From contig DAOLNV010000001.1 of assembly GCA_035416745.1 (NCBI GenBank), forward strand, positions 90,492-154,491: a stretch of DNA of 64,000 nucleotides, given 5' to 3'. Below the pieces are notes generated by a model. The model did no database searches, was not told where the DNA came from, and saw nothing but the letters and a program-made list of their open reading frames with translations. Below, piece after piece: positions 44,432 through 53,546 of the stretch (the first letter of the stretch is position 1; each line of letters opens with the position of its first letter). This DNA comes from Candidatus Hydrogenedentota bacterium (GTDB taxonomy: Bacteria; Hydrogenedentota; Hydrogenedentia; Hydrogenedentales; SLHB01). The translations under genes were made by a program, and so were the position numbers.

Positions 44432-46411
44432 CTACTTGGCGGGGCGTACCCGGAGCAGTTCGACGCCCAGACGGCCGACTTCGACGCTGAATTCTTCGTC
44501 GAATTCGCCGAGGTCCTTTTGACGCCACACGTCGCGCACGGCTTGTCTGCCCTCCAACTTGAGGTCTTTCCATCGCGCGGTCACGGTTTGCGCAATCTCC
44601 GACCGATTGAACAGTCCGACGGCTGCCGAGCCGTCCTCGAGCTTCTTTTCCCAGACCTCCCATTCCTCGCCCTCGATGACAGGATAGCCCTGGTCGCCCA
44701 AGGGGTCTTGGTTGATGTCAACCACCTCGGGATTGCACAGTACGTTGAGCGTGAATGCATCCAGGCGGCTCATGTCGCCCGTAAAGAAGAGCGGCGACGC
44801 CATCAGCACCCAGAGCGACATGTAGGAGTACTGCTGGTTGGGCGTCAGCGGGCACGGGGCGGGTTTCCAATCGCTGAGCCTGCTTCCGACGACGCCGAGC
44901 AGAAGGTAGTCGGGGTCGTTCCAGGCGCCCGGGTGGGCATATTCGCGGAAACCGGCGTTCCGCTGGGCCACGGCGTGATAACGGTCGAGTTCGAAACCCA
45001 AATCGCCCGCCGTGCGCCAGCACTGGCCGCCAACCTCCTCGCCCCATTTCCACACGTCGCCCATGCCGTACTGGCAGAGGTTGAGCACGATGTCGCGGTC
45101 GAGCGTTTTTAGAATGTCCCCCATCAGGATGTACGGTTTCTTGAGTTCCTCGAGGCTGTCGTCCTTGGCGACCTCGGAATACGAGCACCAGTCGTACTTG
45201 AGAAAATCGAAACCCCAACGGGCGTAAAGTTCGGCGTCCTGGCGCTCGTGCCCGTAGCTTCCCGCGAACCGCCCGCAGGTGAGGGGGCCGGGCGAGGTGT
45301 ATAAGCCTGCTTTCAATCCCTTGGCGTGGATGTATTCAACGAGGGCGGGCATATCCGGGAAATACGAGTTTGGCAGCATGTTGCCGTTTTCGTCGCGCAG
45401 GGGCCCTACCCGGTTGGGGTCGGCGTGTTCCGGGGCGTTCATCCAGCAATCGTCGATGTTCACGTAGTGGTAGCCGGCGTCAGCCATGCCCGAGGTGACC
45501 ATGGCGTCCGCGGCCTGCCGCACGATCTCGCCGGTGATGGTCTGGTAGAAGGTGTACCAATGGTTCCATCCCATGGGCGGAGTGAGCGCCAGTTTGCCGC
45601 CGACGACGATGCGGAATCCGCGCTCGACCGTCCCGCGGCCGTTTTCGGCCACGAAGGTCATGTCGTAACTTCGGGGCGTGCGGTCCGCGATCGATCCGGA
45701 TATGATGCCCTGGTTCTCATCAACGGCGAGGCCGCCGGGCAAGTTCTGGACTGCAAACCGCATGGGCCGGTCGCCGGTCGCCGGGATGCGGTAGATGAAG
45801 GGCGAGCCCGGGCGCACGCCATATACCCGCGTGCCATTGATGCGCGGCTCGTTCGGCGGCGCAGGTGTGCGGATGACTTGTTCTTCCTGGGGGCGCGGGA
45901 CGATTGTGGGAGCCGCGCCCGCAACGGTGAACCGGGCGTCCGCCCAGTCCACGTGGTCGTAGCTCTGGTCGTCGCCGCCCTGGCCCATGACCAGAACGAG
46001 CCGCTTCGCTCCCGCGATAGCGAGGTCGATTTCGACGGGCGGCTGGCCGCCGCGAAGCACGCCGCTCTCGAAGAGCTTCTTGTCGTCGCTGTAGATCTTG
46101 ATGGTGATGCTGCCGCGGTTCAGGGTCTCGTCGTCGACGCCTGCCACGGCCTGAAACCGCTCGGCCGTTCCGTCCAGCTCGACATAGATGACCCCCGGCG
46201 CATGGGAGCCCACGCCGCGGTCGAAGGTCTTGCCGGTCATCTCAATTGTGCCGCCCACGACCGACTTGCGCGCCTGGGGTTCTCCCCATCCTTGGCGTAT
46301 GGGGCTGAGGTCGAGTTCGTCCATCCACAGGGTGCGGGCTTCGGCGGCGTCCGCCGCGGGAATCAGAACGGTGGTCGCATAGAGCGCAAGAGACAGGATT
46401 GCCGGCCTCAT
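44432..46411 (-). CDS. Exported GH27 alpha-galactosidase-like enzyme with NPCBM and Ig-like domains
   Basis: 659 aa. Signal peptide (1-22); NPCBM carbohydrate-binding domain about 28-165 (GTIEMTGKTFDRGVGSHAPGVIYVEL, RGSITIKIYSDDKKLFES); putative Ig-like domain about 180-272 (YRIPATGDRPMRFAVQNLPGGLAVDENQGIISG); GH27 TIM barrel from about 277 (PPMGWNHWYTF, VNIDDCWM). Nucleophile Asp407 (FLKYDWC) and acid/base Asp499 (WNDPDYL) are in place. C-terminal beta domain about 590-659. ATG 46411 has AAGGGAGA upstream. A TATTAT -10 (minus, 46455-46460) may give it its own transcript inside the cluster. GH27 also includes N-acetylgalactosaminidases and isomaltodextranases. Confidence 0.93.
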   Translation of the reverse strand: MRPAILSLALYATTVLIPAADAAEARTLWMDELDLSPIRQGWGEPQARKSVVGGTIEMTGKTFDRGVGSHAPGVIYVELDGTAERFQAVAGVDDETLNRGSITIKIYSDDKKLFESGVLRGGQPPVEIDLAIAGAKRLVLVMGQGGDDQSYDHVDWADARFTVAGAAPTIVPRPQEEQVIRTPAPPNEPRINGTRVYGVRPGSPFIYRIPATGDRPMRFAVQNLPGGLAVDENQGIISGSIADRTPRSYDMTFVAENGRGTVERGFRIVVGGKLALTPPMGWNHWYTFYQTITGEIVRQAADAMVTSGMADAGYHYVNIDDCWMNAPEHADPNRVGPLRDENGNMLPNSYFPDMPALVEYIHAKGLKAGLYTSPGPLTCGRFAGSYGHERQDAELYARWGFDFLKYDWCSYSEVAKDDSLEELKKPYILMGDILKTLDRDIVLNLCQYGMGDVWKWGEEVGGQCWRTAGDLGFELDRYHAVAQRNAGFREYAHPGAWNDPDYLLLGVVGSRLSDWKPAPCPLTPNQQYSYMSLWVLMASPLFFTGDMSRLDAFTLNVLCNPEVVDINQDPLGDQGYPVIEGEEWEVWEKKLEDGSAAVGLFNRSEIAQTVTARWKDLKLEGRQAVRDVWRQKDLGEFDEEFSVEVGRLGVELLRVRPAK

Positions 46412-46469
46412 CAGATGTCTCCCTTCAAAGGTTGGAGCCAAGCGTGCCGGGGGGATAATACCGCAAATC

Positions 46470-49412
46470 TCACCCTGGGTCGCTATCCACGGCCTTTTCC
46501 GCTCCCTGGGCAGCCGGGTCCGAAGGTTGCTGGAACAGCGAAGCCAGCACTGCCGCATCCACGCGGGTTTGCGGCGAGAACGCGCTGGAGTTCATGTAGG
46601 CGAGCAGGCTGTGGCGCATCTGCCGGGCCACGGGGCGTTTCTCGAGGTCCGTCACGATATCTGAACCGCAGACCAGCAATCGGCCGTCTCCGACCCTTGC
46701 CTCGAACATCAGCGCGAGGCGGCGGTTCGTCACCCAGTCGTCGATCACGCGCACGATGGGCTGTAGCTCGCGAGGGAGCGCATCGACGATGAAGATCTGG
46801 CCGCCATGGACCAGGTCCCACCACTGCCAGTTGCTGTGATACTCCGTGGGGAAAGCGCTCAATGAAGCATGGCGTGGGTCGATCAACAGTCCGAGCGTGT
46901 GGGGCGCCTGGAACCCCGTCCACAGCGTGTTCCAGAAGATGGGGGACCAGCCCGCGGGCACGGGACCCGCTGCGTCCCCTGCCACCGTTCCGGGCCCGGG
47001 TACCAGGAGCACCTTCGCTCCCGACGCGAGCATTGCCCAGGTATCGTCGCCGAGCTGACGCGTGATATGGATGCCCTCGGCAGGCTCGACATCCATTTGC
47101 GGGGGGTATACCCACAAATCCCAATCGTTTTCGGCGTCTCCGACGGCAACATACAGCGCTGCCTGTTGCGGGGCGGGGAACGCGGCGAGCGGGACGCTGA
47201 TCGTCCCCAGCGGAATTGCCGTGCCACGCGGAATGTCTTGGGTCTCGAGCGTTCCCTCGGCCAGCAGCGTTCCCGAGGCGTCTTCAATACGCCATTGGGG
47301 TTGCGCACCGGCGAGCGCTACCGGCCCGTAGTGCGTCACTTCCACCTCGCAGGTGAACGTCTCGGCGGTCGTATAGACGTCCTTGGCCATGCGCACGAGG
47401 GGTACGGTGGGACCGCAAAAGCGCCGGTATTCGCCGTAGGTGATGTAGCCTTTTTCGTCCCAGAACGGGTCGAGGCATCCCACAAGCGCTGTGCCTTGGC
47501 CGGGAAAATCGTGCAGGTCGAGCAGCTCGAATCCTCCTAGCCCTCTTGTGCGGAGGGCGGCCTCGATCTCCTCTTTGTAGCAAATGGCCTGGAGTTTGCC
47601 CGAAGCCATGAGAAAATCGCGGGCCAAATTTCCCATGCCGTTCTTTGTGAGGGTATCGCGGAATATCTCGAAGTTCTTGGGTTTCAAATAGCCGCTGTAC
47701 TTCGGGATTTCGTCGAAATCTGGATACACGCACCATTGGCCGATCTCGTGGCTGATAACCGGCACTGTATGCAGTGCCACGAAATCGTCGTAGTCCGCGT
47801 ACGAGGAAAATGGCTCGCTGTTGAACCGGCTTTTGAGCGCCTCTCCCCATTGATGCACCCGGGGGCTCGGCGTCACGTGATACTGGTTCCCGTCCGCCAT
47901 TGGCCAGCCCGAAGCGCAGGTATAGAGATGGCGCGGGTCCTGTTCCTTCCAGCGCTCGACCAATGCGCTCAACACCTGCTTGTACTGTTTCCCGCCGGGC
48001 TCGTTCCCATAGGCCATGAGGCAAAACGAGGGATGGTTGCCGTACGCGCGCAGAATCCGGTCGCATTCCACCAGAATGTATGTATCCAGGTCCGGGTCCT
48101 GACTGATGGTGTGGGTCCAGAACGGCCCTTCGATCTGGAACATCATCCCCATGCGGTCCGCGGCCTGAAACGCCGCCTCGGGGGGACACCACGAATGAAA
48201 ACGCAGGTGGTTCAGCCCGCACGCCTTTGCTTTGCGCAGGATTTCGAGCCAGGATTCGATATCCATCGGCGGATAGCCCGTCTTTGGAAAGATGCAGCAC
48301 TCGAGGGTGCCGCGGAAGAAAATCTCCTCGCTGTTCATGGTAAAGCGCGTGCCTTTGGCCGCGAGCTCGCGCATGCCAAAGGTTGCCGTGTATTCATCGC
48401 GGTACCGGGCATCACCGGCCGTGACCTCGACGGCCGCCTCGGCGGTATACAAGGCAGGGTTGTGTTCATCCCAAAGAATCGCGGTCTCGCCGAGCTCGTA
48501 GAGGAGTTCCTGCGTGTCAAGGCGATGTTCCGAGTTCTCCACGATTGGAAATTGGAGCTTGCGCGTGATGGACGGGCCATCGAAGGCGCTGGTTCCCTCC
48601 GCGTTCTTGACGCTGAGCGTCAGCGTACCAGACGTAAAGCTGTCTCCGGGAATCCGGGCCGAGGTCCAGACCATGATGCGTGCCGAACGTTTCTCGACGT
48701 CCGGGTAGACCTCCAATCGCGTGATCGACACGGGATCTTGCATCCGCAGTTCCATCGTGCCAATAACGCCGTTCCAGTTGGACTGAGTGTTGTCTGAAAC
48801 GCTGTGCGCGTTTACGCCAACATCGACCTTCATGCGGTTGTCGATGCGCAGCGTAAGCGTGTGTTTTCCCGGCGGCAGCGCCGCGGTCAGGTCGTACTCG
48901 TGGGGCGTGGACAAGCTGTCCTGCGAGCCGATCTCCGTTCCGTCAACCCAGAGCGTGGTCACCCAATGGCAGCGTTCGAGGTGGAGCAAAATGCGCTTGC
49001 CGGACCACGCTTCGGGAATGGCCGCTTCACGCTGGTACCACGCCGCTCCGACGTAATGTTTATCTGGCTGCAGCCAGTAGGGGATCTTGGCATCCGGGGC
49101 TTCCACATACGGGCGCAACAAGGCTTCAGCATGTTCGAGGGGGCGGATGGTCCCCGTCCATGGCGTGTCGATGGTGACGCCGTTGCCGTAACCCTGGGCC
49201 TGGAGACACCCCGGCAACTGGATCGTGTCGGGGAGCGGCTGCGTGAACCATTTCTCGCGTGTGCCGGCATCGCCCGGGTCGAGGAGGAACCGCCACGCGC
49301 CCGACAGGTCCAGTGTGGCGGACGTTTCTTCCCCCCCAGCCGTTGCAGGCGGCAAACACGCAGCGAGTAGTCCCAGAAGAACGGCCAAGATGCGGTTCGA
49401 AGTGTGCGGCAT
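46470..49412 (-). CDS. Exported GH2-family glycoside hydrolase (beta-galactosidase/glucuronidase-like)
   Basis: 980 aa. Signal peptide (about 1-25); jelly-roll sugar-binding domain about 30-225 (HYVGAAWYQREAAIPEAWSGKRILLHLERCHWVTTLWVDGTEIG); Ig-like domain about 226-345; TIM barrel about 350-650 with acid/base Glu471 (AYGNEP) and nucleophile Glu556 (SHEIGQW); the remaining 330 residues are further beta-rich domains. The specificity (galactose, glucuronic acid, mannose) is not decidable from these motifs. ATG 49412 has GGAGGT upstream. First gene of the GH2-GH27-SSS cluster with its own promoter. Confidence 0.92.
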   Translation of the reverse strand: MPHTSNRILAVLLGLLAACLPPATAGGEETSATLDLSGAWRFLLDPGDAGTREKWFTQPLPDTIQLPGCLQAQGYGNGVTIDTPWTGTIRPLEHAEALLRPYVEAPDAKIPYWLQPDKHYVGAAWYQREAAIPEAWSGKRILLHLERCHWVTTLWVDGTEIGSQDSLSTPHEYDLTAALPPGKHTLTLRIDNRMKVDVGVNAHSVSDNTQSNWNGVIGTMELRMQDPVSITRLEVYPDVEKRSARIMVWTSARIPGDSFTSGTLTLSVKNAEGTSAFDGPSITRKLQFPIVENSEHRLDTQELLYELGETAILWDEHNPALYTAEAAVEVTAGDARYRDEYTATFGMRELAAKGTRFTMNSEEIFFRGTLECCIFPKTGYPPMDIESWLEILRKAKACGLNHLRFHSWCPPEAAFQAADRMGMMFQIEGPFWTHTISQDPDLDTYILVECDRILRAYGNHPSFCLMAYGNEPGGKQYKQVLSALVERWKEQDPRHLYTCASGWPMADGNQYHVTPSPRVHQWGEALKSRFNSEPFSSYADYDDFVALHTVPVISHEIGQWCVYPDFDEIPKYSGYLKPKNFEIFRDTLTKNGMGNLARDFLMASGKLQAICYKEEIEAALRTRGLGGFELLDLHDFPGQGTALVGCLDPFWDEKGYITYGEYRRFCGPTVPLVRMAKDVYTTAETFTCEVEVTHYGPVALAGAQPQWRIEDASGTLLAEGTLETQDIPRGTAIPLGTISVPLAAFPAPQQAALYVAVGDAENDWDLWVYPPQMDVEPAEGIHITRQLGDDTWAMLASGAKVLLVPGPGTVAGDAAGPVPAGWSPIFWNTLWTGFQAPHTLGLLIDPRHASLSAFPTEYHSNWQWWDLVHGGQIFIVDALPRELQPIVRVIDDWVTNRRLALMFEARVGDGRLLVCGSDIVTDLEKRPVARQMRHSLLAYMNSSAFSPQTRVDAAVLASLFQQPSDPAAQGAEKAVDSDPG

Positions 49413-49445
49413 GACGGTCTACCTCCGTGGGGTGGTCGAACGTGC

Positions 49446-49474
49446 ATTGTGATGAGCTGCCAACGTGATGTCAA
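49446..49474 (-). promoter_or_regulatory. Promoter of the GH2-GH27-SSS cluster
   Basis: Minus strand TTGACA (49469-49474), 17 bp, CACAAT (49446-49451), about 33 bases before the GH2 start. Confidence 0.5.
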
Positions 49475-49524
49475 TGAGCGGCGAAATGACGTTATGCGGC
49501 TTCCCCATGACCGTCGGGCGCGGT

Positions 49525-49553
49525 TTGCTTGAGTCGCGCCCGAATGGTATCAT
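49525..49553 (+). promoter_or_regulatory. Promoter of recO
   Basis: TTGCTT (49525-49530), 17 bp, TATCAT (49548-49553) with TGG before the -10. It is back-to-back with the GH2 promoter. Confidence 0.5.
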
Positions 49554-49647
49554 ACTAGCGGTAATGCTTTGCCCACCTTGGACTTCGTTTGTCTCCCCTT
49601 CGAGTCGAGCGAGGGGCGCGTAAGGTCCGGAGCGTCGGAGTGGTGAG

Positions 49648-50373
49648 GTGTCACAGGAACGAACAGAGGCCGTGGTGCTCCGGGGCGTGGATTTCAGCGA
49701 GACGAGCCGGATCGTGACGTTCTTGACGCCCGGCCGCGGGAAGATGGCATGTATGGCGGCGGGCGCACGGCGCGCCAGGAGCAGCCTGTCAGGCGTGTTG
49801 GATACGTTTAACCGCCTTGAGGTGGTGTTTTACTGGAAAGACGGGCGTTCAGTCCAGAAACTGGCTGAGGCGGCTCTTCTCGATGGGTATCCGCAGCTCA
49901 AAACGGACCTGGAGAAGCTGGTTTACGCGGCTTTTCCGCTCGAGATCGCATACAAGGTGGCCCAGGAGAACGAACCGTCCGAGGCGTTGTACTCGACGCT
50001 CGTCGAAGGGCTGCGTTCGATGGCGGGTTGGCAGGGCGATGTACGGACCCACGCGGCCTGGCAGGCAGTGCATTTGTTGTCGGCCGCGGGTTTCGAAATG
50101 ACGCTGGCGCCGCGCGGGTCGCGGGACCGGGTTTCATTCTCGTTCGAACATGGCGTGTTGTCGCCGTCTCAACCCGGTGATAAGTGGTTGGATGCGCGGG
50201 AGTACGACGGCCTGTGCGCGTTGGCGGCAGCGCGCGGGGCGTGTCCCGACATTCGAGACAGCGGCGCGGTTTTTGCCGTGCTTCGCGGGTACGCCGTGCG
50301 GCATGTGGAGACGAGTTTTCGCAGTTTGCGCGTGATCGACCAGGTATCTGCGCATACCACGCGCCAGGAGTAA
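49648..50373 (+). CDS. recO: DNA repair protein RecO
   Basis: Loads RecA onto SSB-coated gapped DNA with RecR (RecFOR pathway). 241 aa. N-terminal OB fold ([51 protein letters not shown]) followed by the helical domain; the four-cysteine zinc site of some RecO proteins is absent. GTG 49648 has GGAG 7 bases before it. The gene precedes lepA by 31 bp. Confidence 0.92.
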   Translation: MSQERTEAVVLRGVDFSETSRIVTFLTPGRGKMACMAAGARRARSSLSGVLDTFNRLEVVFYWKDGRSVQKLAEAALLDGYPQLKTDLEKLVYAAFPLEIAYKVAQENEPSEALYSTLVEGLRSMAGWQGDVRTHAAWQAVHLLSAAGFEMTLAPRGSRDRVSFSFEHGVLSPSQPGDKWLDAREYDGLCALAAARGACPDIRDSGAVFAVLRGYAVRHVETSFRSLRVIDQVSAHTTRQE

Positions 50374-50404
50374 CGAGGAGAAGGATTCGCCGGATACGGA
50401 TTGC

Positions 50405-52219
50405 ATGGCCATACCCCAGAAACAGATTCGCAATTTTTCGATCATCGCTCATATCGATCACGGCAAATCGACGTTGGCGGACCGGCTGCTTCAGTTCACG
50501 GGCGCGGTTGATCAACGGAATCTGCGCGAGCAGACGCTGGACACCATGGACCTGGAGCGCGAGCGCGGGATCACGATCAAGTCGGTGGCCGTTCGGTTGT
50601 ATTACCGGGCGCGGGACGGACACGACTACGTGCTGAACCTGATCGACACGCCCGGGCACGTGGATTTTTCGTACGAGGTATCGCGCAGCCTGGCCGCGTG
50701 CGAGGGCGCATTGTTGCTGGTGGATGCGGCGCAGGGGGTCGAGGCACAGACTCTCGCCCATGCGTACAGGGCTATCGAACAGAACCTCGAGATCATCCCC
50801 GTCATCAACAAGGTCGATCTGCCCAGCGCCGACATCGAATCGGCTCGGCGTCAGATCGAGGACGTTGTTGGGCTGGATGCCAGCGAGGCTCTTCTGACGA
50901 GCGCGAAATCGGGCCGCGGCACGCAGGATGTTCTCGAGGCGATTGTGAAGCGTGTTCCGCCGCCTGCCGGCGACCGCGAGCGTCCGGCGCGGGCGTTGAT
51001 CTTCGATGCGAAATATGATCCCTACCGCGGGGTGGTGATCTACGTGCGCGTGGTAGACGGCCGTCTCTCGAAAGAGCAGCGGATCATGCTGATGGCGAAT
51101 GGCGAGCGGTATGAGATCTCCGAACTGGGGTTCATGACGCCCGAATCGCGGCCGGCCGAAGGGTTGGTGGCGGGAGAGGTCGGGTATCTCATCTGCGGGA
51201 TCAAGACCCTGGCGACGGTGAACATCGGCGACACGGTGACGGACGCGTTGCGGCCGGCCGAGAAGCCCCTGCCGGGATACAAGGAGATTCTGCCTGTCGT
51301 ATTCTGCGGCATGTACCCGGCGGGCACGACGGATATTCAGGAGCTGCGGGATGCACTCGACAAACTGCACCTGAATGATGCGTCGTTTAAGTATCAAGCG
51401 GACAACTCGGACGCGCTGGGCCTGGGATTCCGGCTTGGGTTCCTCGGCCTTCTTCATATGGACATCGTGCAGGAACGGCTTGAACGCGAATTCGATCTGA
51501 CCCTGGTAACGACCGTTCCAAACGTGGAATACCATGTCTATATGACGGACGGTAAGATAAAGGTGGTACAAAGCGCTTCGCAGATGCCGGAGAGTGCCCG
51601 AATCGACCGGGTGGAGGAACCCTACATCGAGGTAGAGATCATCACCCCGACCGAATATCTCAGCGCCATCATTGAATTGTGCAAGAAGAAGCGCGGCGTG
51701 CATGTTCGCGTCGATTACCTTGACGCCAAGCGCTGTCTTGCTGTCTACCAGATGCCCTTGGCGGAGATCGTGCTGGACTTTTACGACAAGCTGAAGACGT
51801 TCAGCCGGGGATACGCCTCCCTCGAGTACCACATGATCGGCTACCGGGAAGGCGACTTGGTGAAGCTCGATATTCTGCTGAACGGTGAGCCGGTTGACGC
51901 GTTGTCGACGGTGGTGCACCGGGGTTCCGCGGAATGGATTGGCCGCACGCTGGCCTCGAAGCTTCGCAAACTCATTCCGCGGCAGCAATTCGAGGTGGCA
52001 ATCCAGGCGGCTATCGGAAACCGCATTCTGGTGCGCGAAACGGTGAAGCCGTTGCGGAAGAACGTGACGGCAAAATGCTATGGTGGCGACATCACACGCA
52101 AACGCAAGCTGTTGGAAAAGCAGAAGGAAGGAAAGCGCCGGATGAAACGGGTGGGCTCGGTCGAGGTTCCGCAGGAGGCCTTTATGGCGTTGCTGCAGGT
52201 AGGCGACGAAGGGCGGTAA
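50405..52219 (+). CDS. lepA: Elongation factor 4 (LepA)
   Basis: Ribosome-associated GTPase affecting elongation and initiation, related to EF-G. 604 aa, normal length. G1 [10 protein letters not shown]2 region [15 protein letters not shown]3 DTPGHVD, G4 NKVD, and the LepA-specific C-terminal domain ([80 protein letters not shown]). The GGAGAAGG before it is 19 bases from the ATG, longer than usual. It is followed after 5 bp by signal peptidase I, the classic lepA-lepB order. Confidence 0.97.
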   Translation: MAIPQKQIRNFSIIAHIDHGKSTLADRLLQFTGAVDQRNLREQTLDTMDLERERGITIKSVAVRLYYRARDGHDYVLNLIDTPGHVDFSYEVSRSLAACEGALLLVDAAQGVEAQTLAHAYRAIEQNLEIIPVINKVDLPSADIESARRQIEDVVGLDASEALLTSAKSGRGTQDVLEAIVKRVPPPAGDRERPARALIFDAKYDPYRGVVIYVRVVDGRLSKEQRIMLMANGERYEISELGFMTPESRPAEGLVAGEVGYLICGIKTLATVNIGDTVTDALRPAEKPLPGYKEILPVVFCGMYPAGTTDIQELRDALDKLHLNDASFKYQADNSDALGLGFRLGFLGLLHMDIVQERLEREFDLTLVTTVPNVEYHVYMTDGKIKVVQSASQMPESARIDRVEEPYIEVEIITPTEYLSAIIELCKKKRGVHVRVDYLDAKRCLAVYQMPLAEIVLDFYDKLKTFSRGYASLEYHMIGYREGDLVKLDILLNGEPVDALSTVVHRGSAEWIGRTLASKLRKLIPRQQFEVAIQAAIGNRILVRETVKPLRKNVTAKCYGGDITRKRKLLEKQKEGKRRMKRVGSVEVPQEAFMALLQVGDEGR

Positions 52220-52224
52220 TCAGC

Positions 52225-53532
52225 ATGACAGGTTCCACTGGCAGCGGAAGCACATCGGGCACAGCACGGGGCGTTCTGGGCGGGTTGAAGAATGCGATTA
52301 CTATCGTGACAGGCCCGTGGACGTGGGAGAACGGGAGGGCATGGCTAACGGTCATCGGGCTTGTTCTTGTTGTCCGCTGGCTATGGTTCGAGCCTTTCAG
52401 CATTCCTTCGGGCTCGATGGAGCCGACGCTTCACGGCGATGAACGGTTCTTCCGGGGGGACCGGGTGGCGGTGAACAAGTTTGCATACGGTCCGCGCGTA
52501 CCGTTCACTAACATTCGCCTGCTCGACCTCGGCGACCCGCAACGTTGGGACATCGTGGTGTTCCATACTCCCGAGAAGGACGCGAAACACAAAGTGCTTA
52601 TCAAACGCGTGGCGGGCCTTCCCGGCGAACGCGTGCACATCTCGAACGGTCTCCTGCATGTGAATGGCGTTCCCGTGCCGTTTCCTCCGGGCATGCCGGA
52701 CGGGATGGAGTACACCAACGAGCTTGAGGAGTTAGAGCGCGGAGAACGCAGGTATGTTGCCGGGGAACGCATGCAGTATGGAGTGCTGCCGCAAGACAAG
52801 TACCAGGTCGTGCCGGAAGGGCACTACTTCCTGCTTGGCGACAACAGCGCACGGAGCCGCGACGGGCGCTATTTCGGGTGGGTCCCGGAACAGAATATCG
52901 TCGGTCGTGCGTTCTGTATCTGGTGGCCATGGGGTCACCGGCGTGATCTTACGGGCTTTTCGCGAACGTGGTGGGGGCGCGGCATTCTTTACGGTGTGCC
53001 TTCGTTTTTCGTGCTCTACTGGCTCGTGACAGGCTTCATTGTGATGTCGCTGCGGGTTCGTCATGGCCGCCTTGGCGGGGCCGCGGCACGAGGCGAGCAC
53101 GTTCTGGTGAATCGGTTGACGATGGGACTGCGGATGCCGTTTACGCAGGCGCGGGTCGTGCCCGGGCGCTTGCCGCATCCCGGTGAGTTAATCGCGTATG
53201 CGGCTGAGCGGGAGGGACAGGCCCATCCGCAAGTCTTCCTGGGACGCGTGGTGGGCATGCCGGGTCAGAAGGTTTCAAAGAGCGGGGGACTGTGCCGTAT
53301 TGACGGGCGAGACGTTGGAGTGATGCCGGACAAGGCGGCGCCGAAAGGCGACCGCGTTCCAGAAGGCGGGGTAATTGTTGTTTGGGATGCACCCGACGCC
53401 GAGGGAGAGGCGGCGCCGATGGAATGGGTGCCGCGCGAGGATATCATTGGAAACGTGTTCTCTGTATGGTGGCCATTGCATCGGGCCCGCGCCATCCGTG
53501 TGACGCCGGCGCCGTCGAAAGGGCTCGGCTGA
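52225..53532 (+). CDS. lepB: Signal peptidase I with a second, degenerate peptidase domain
   Basis: Cleaves signal peptides on the outer face of the inner membrane. 435 aa. N-terminal helix about 40-56, then the catalytic domain: Ser64 (PSGSMEPTL), Lys127 (IKRVAGLPGE), box E GDNSARSRDGR. A second helix near 250-275 leads into a second domain that keeps boxes C and D in outline (GEHVLVNRL, GRVVGMPGQ) but lacks the Ser motif, has Gly where the catalytic Lys should be and lost box E. It begins 5 bp after lepA and is followed by a paralogue with the same design. Confidence 0.93.
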   Translation: MTGSTGSGSTSGTARGVLGGLKNAITIVTGPWTWENGRAWLTVIGLVLVVRWLWFEPFSIPSGSMEPTLHGDERFFRGDRVAVNKFAYGPRVPFTNIRLLDLGDPQRWDIVVFHTPEKDAKHKVLIKRVAGLPGERVHISNGLLHVNGVPVPFPPGMPDGMEYTNELEELERGERRYVAGERMQYGVLPQDKYQVVPEGHYFLLGDNSARSRDGRYFGWVPEQNIVGRAFCIWWPWGHRRDLTGFSRTWWGRGILYGVPSFFVLYWLVTGFIVMSLRVRHGRLGGAAARGEHVLVNRLTMGLRMPFTQARVVPGRLPHPGELIAYAAEREGQAHPQVFLGRVVGMPGQKVSKSGGLCRIDGRDVGVMPDKAAPKGDRVPEGGVIVVWDAPDAEGEAAPMEWVPREDIIGNVFSVWWPLHRARAIRVTPAPSKGLG

Positions 53533-53546
53533 CCGGAAAGGACGTT

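Noticed and set aside
49898..51988. 696-aa minus-strand frame opposite recO/lepA
   Set aside because: lepA and recO motifs are certain; the long opposite frame is a known artefact of GC-rich codon use.
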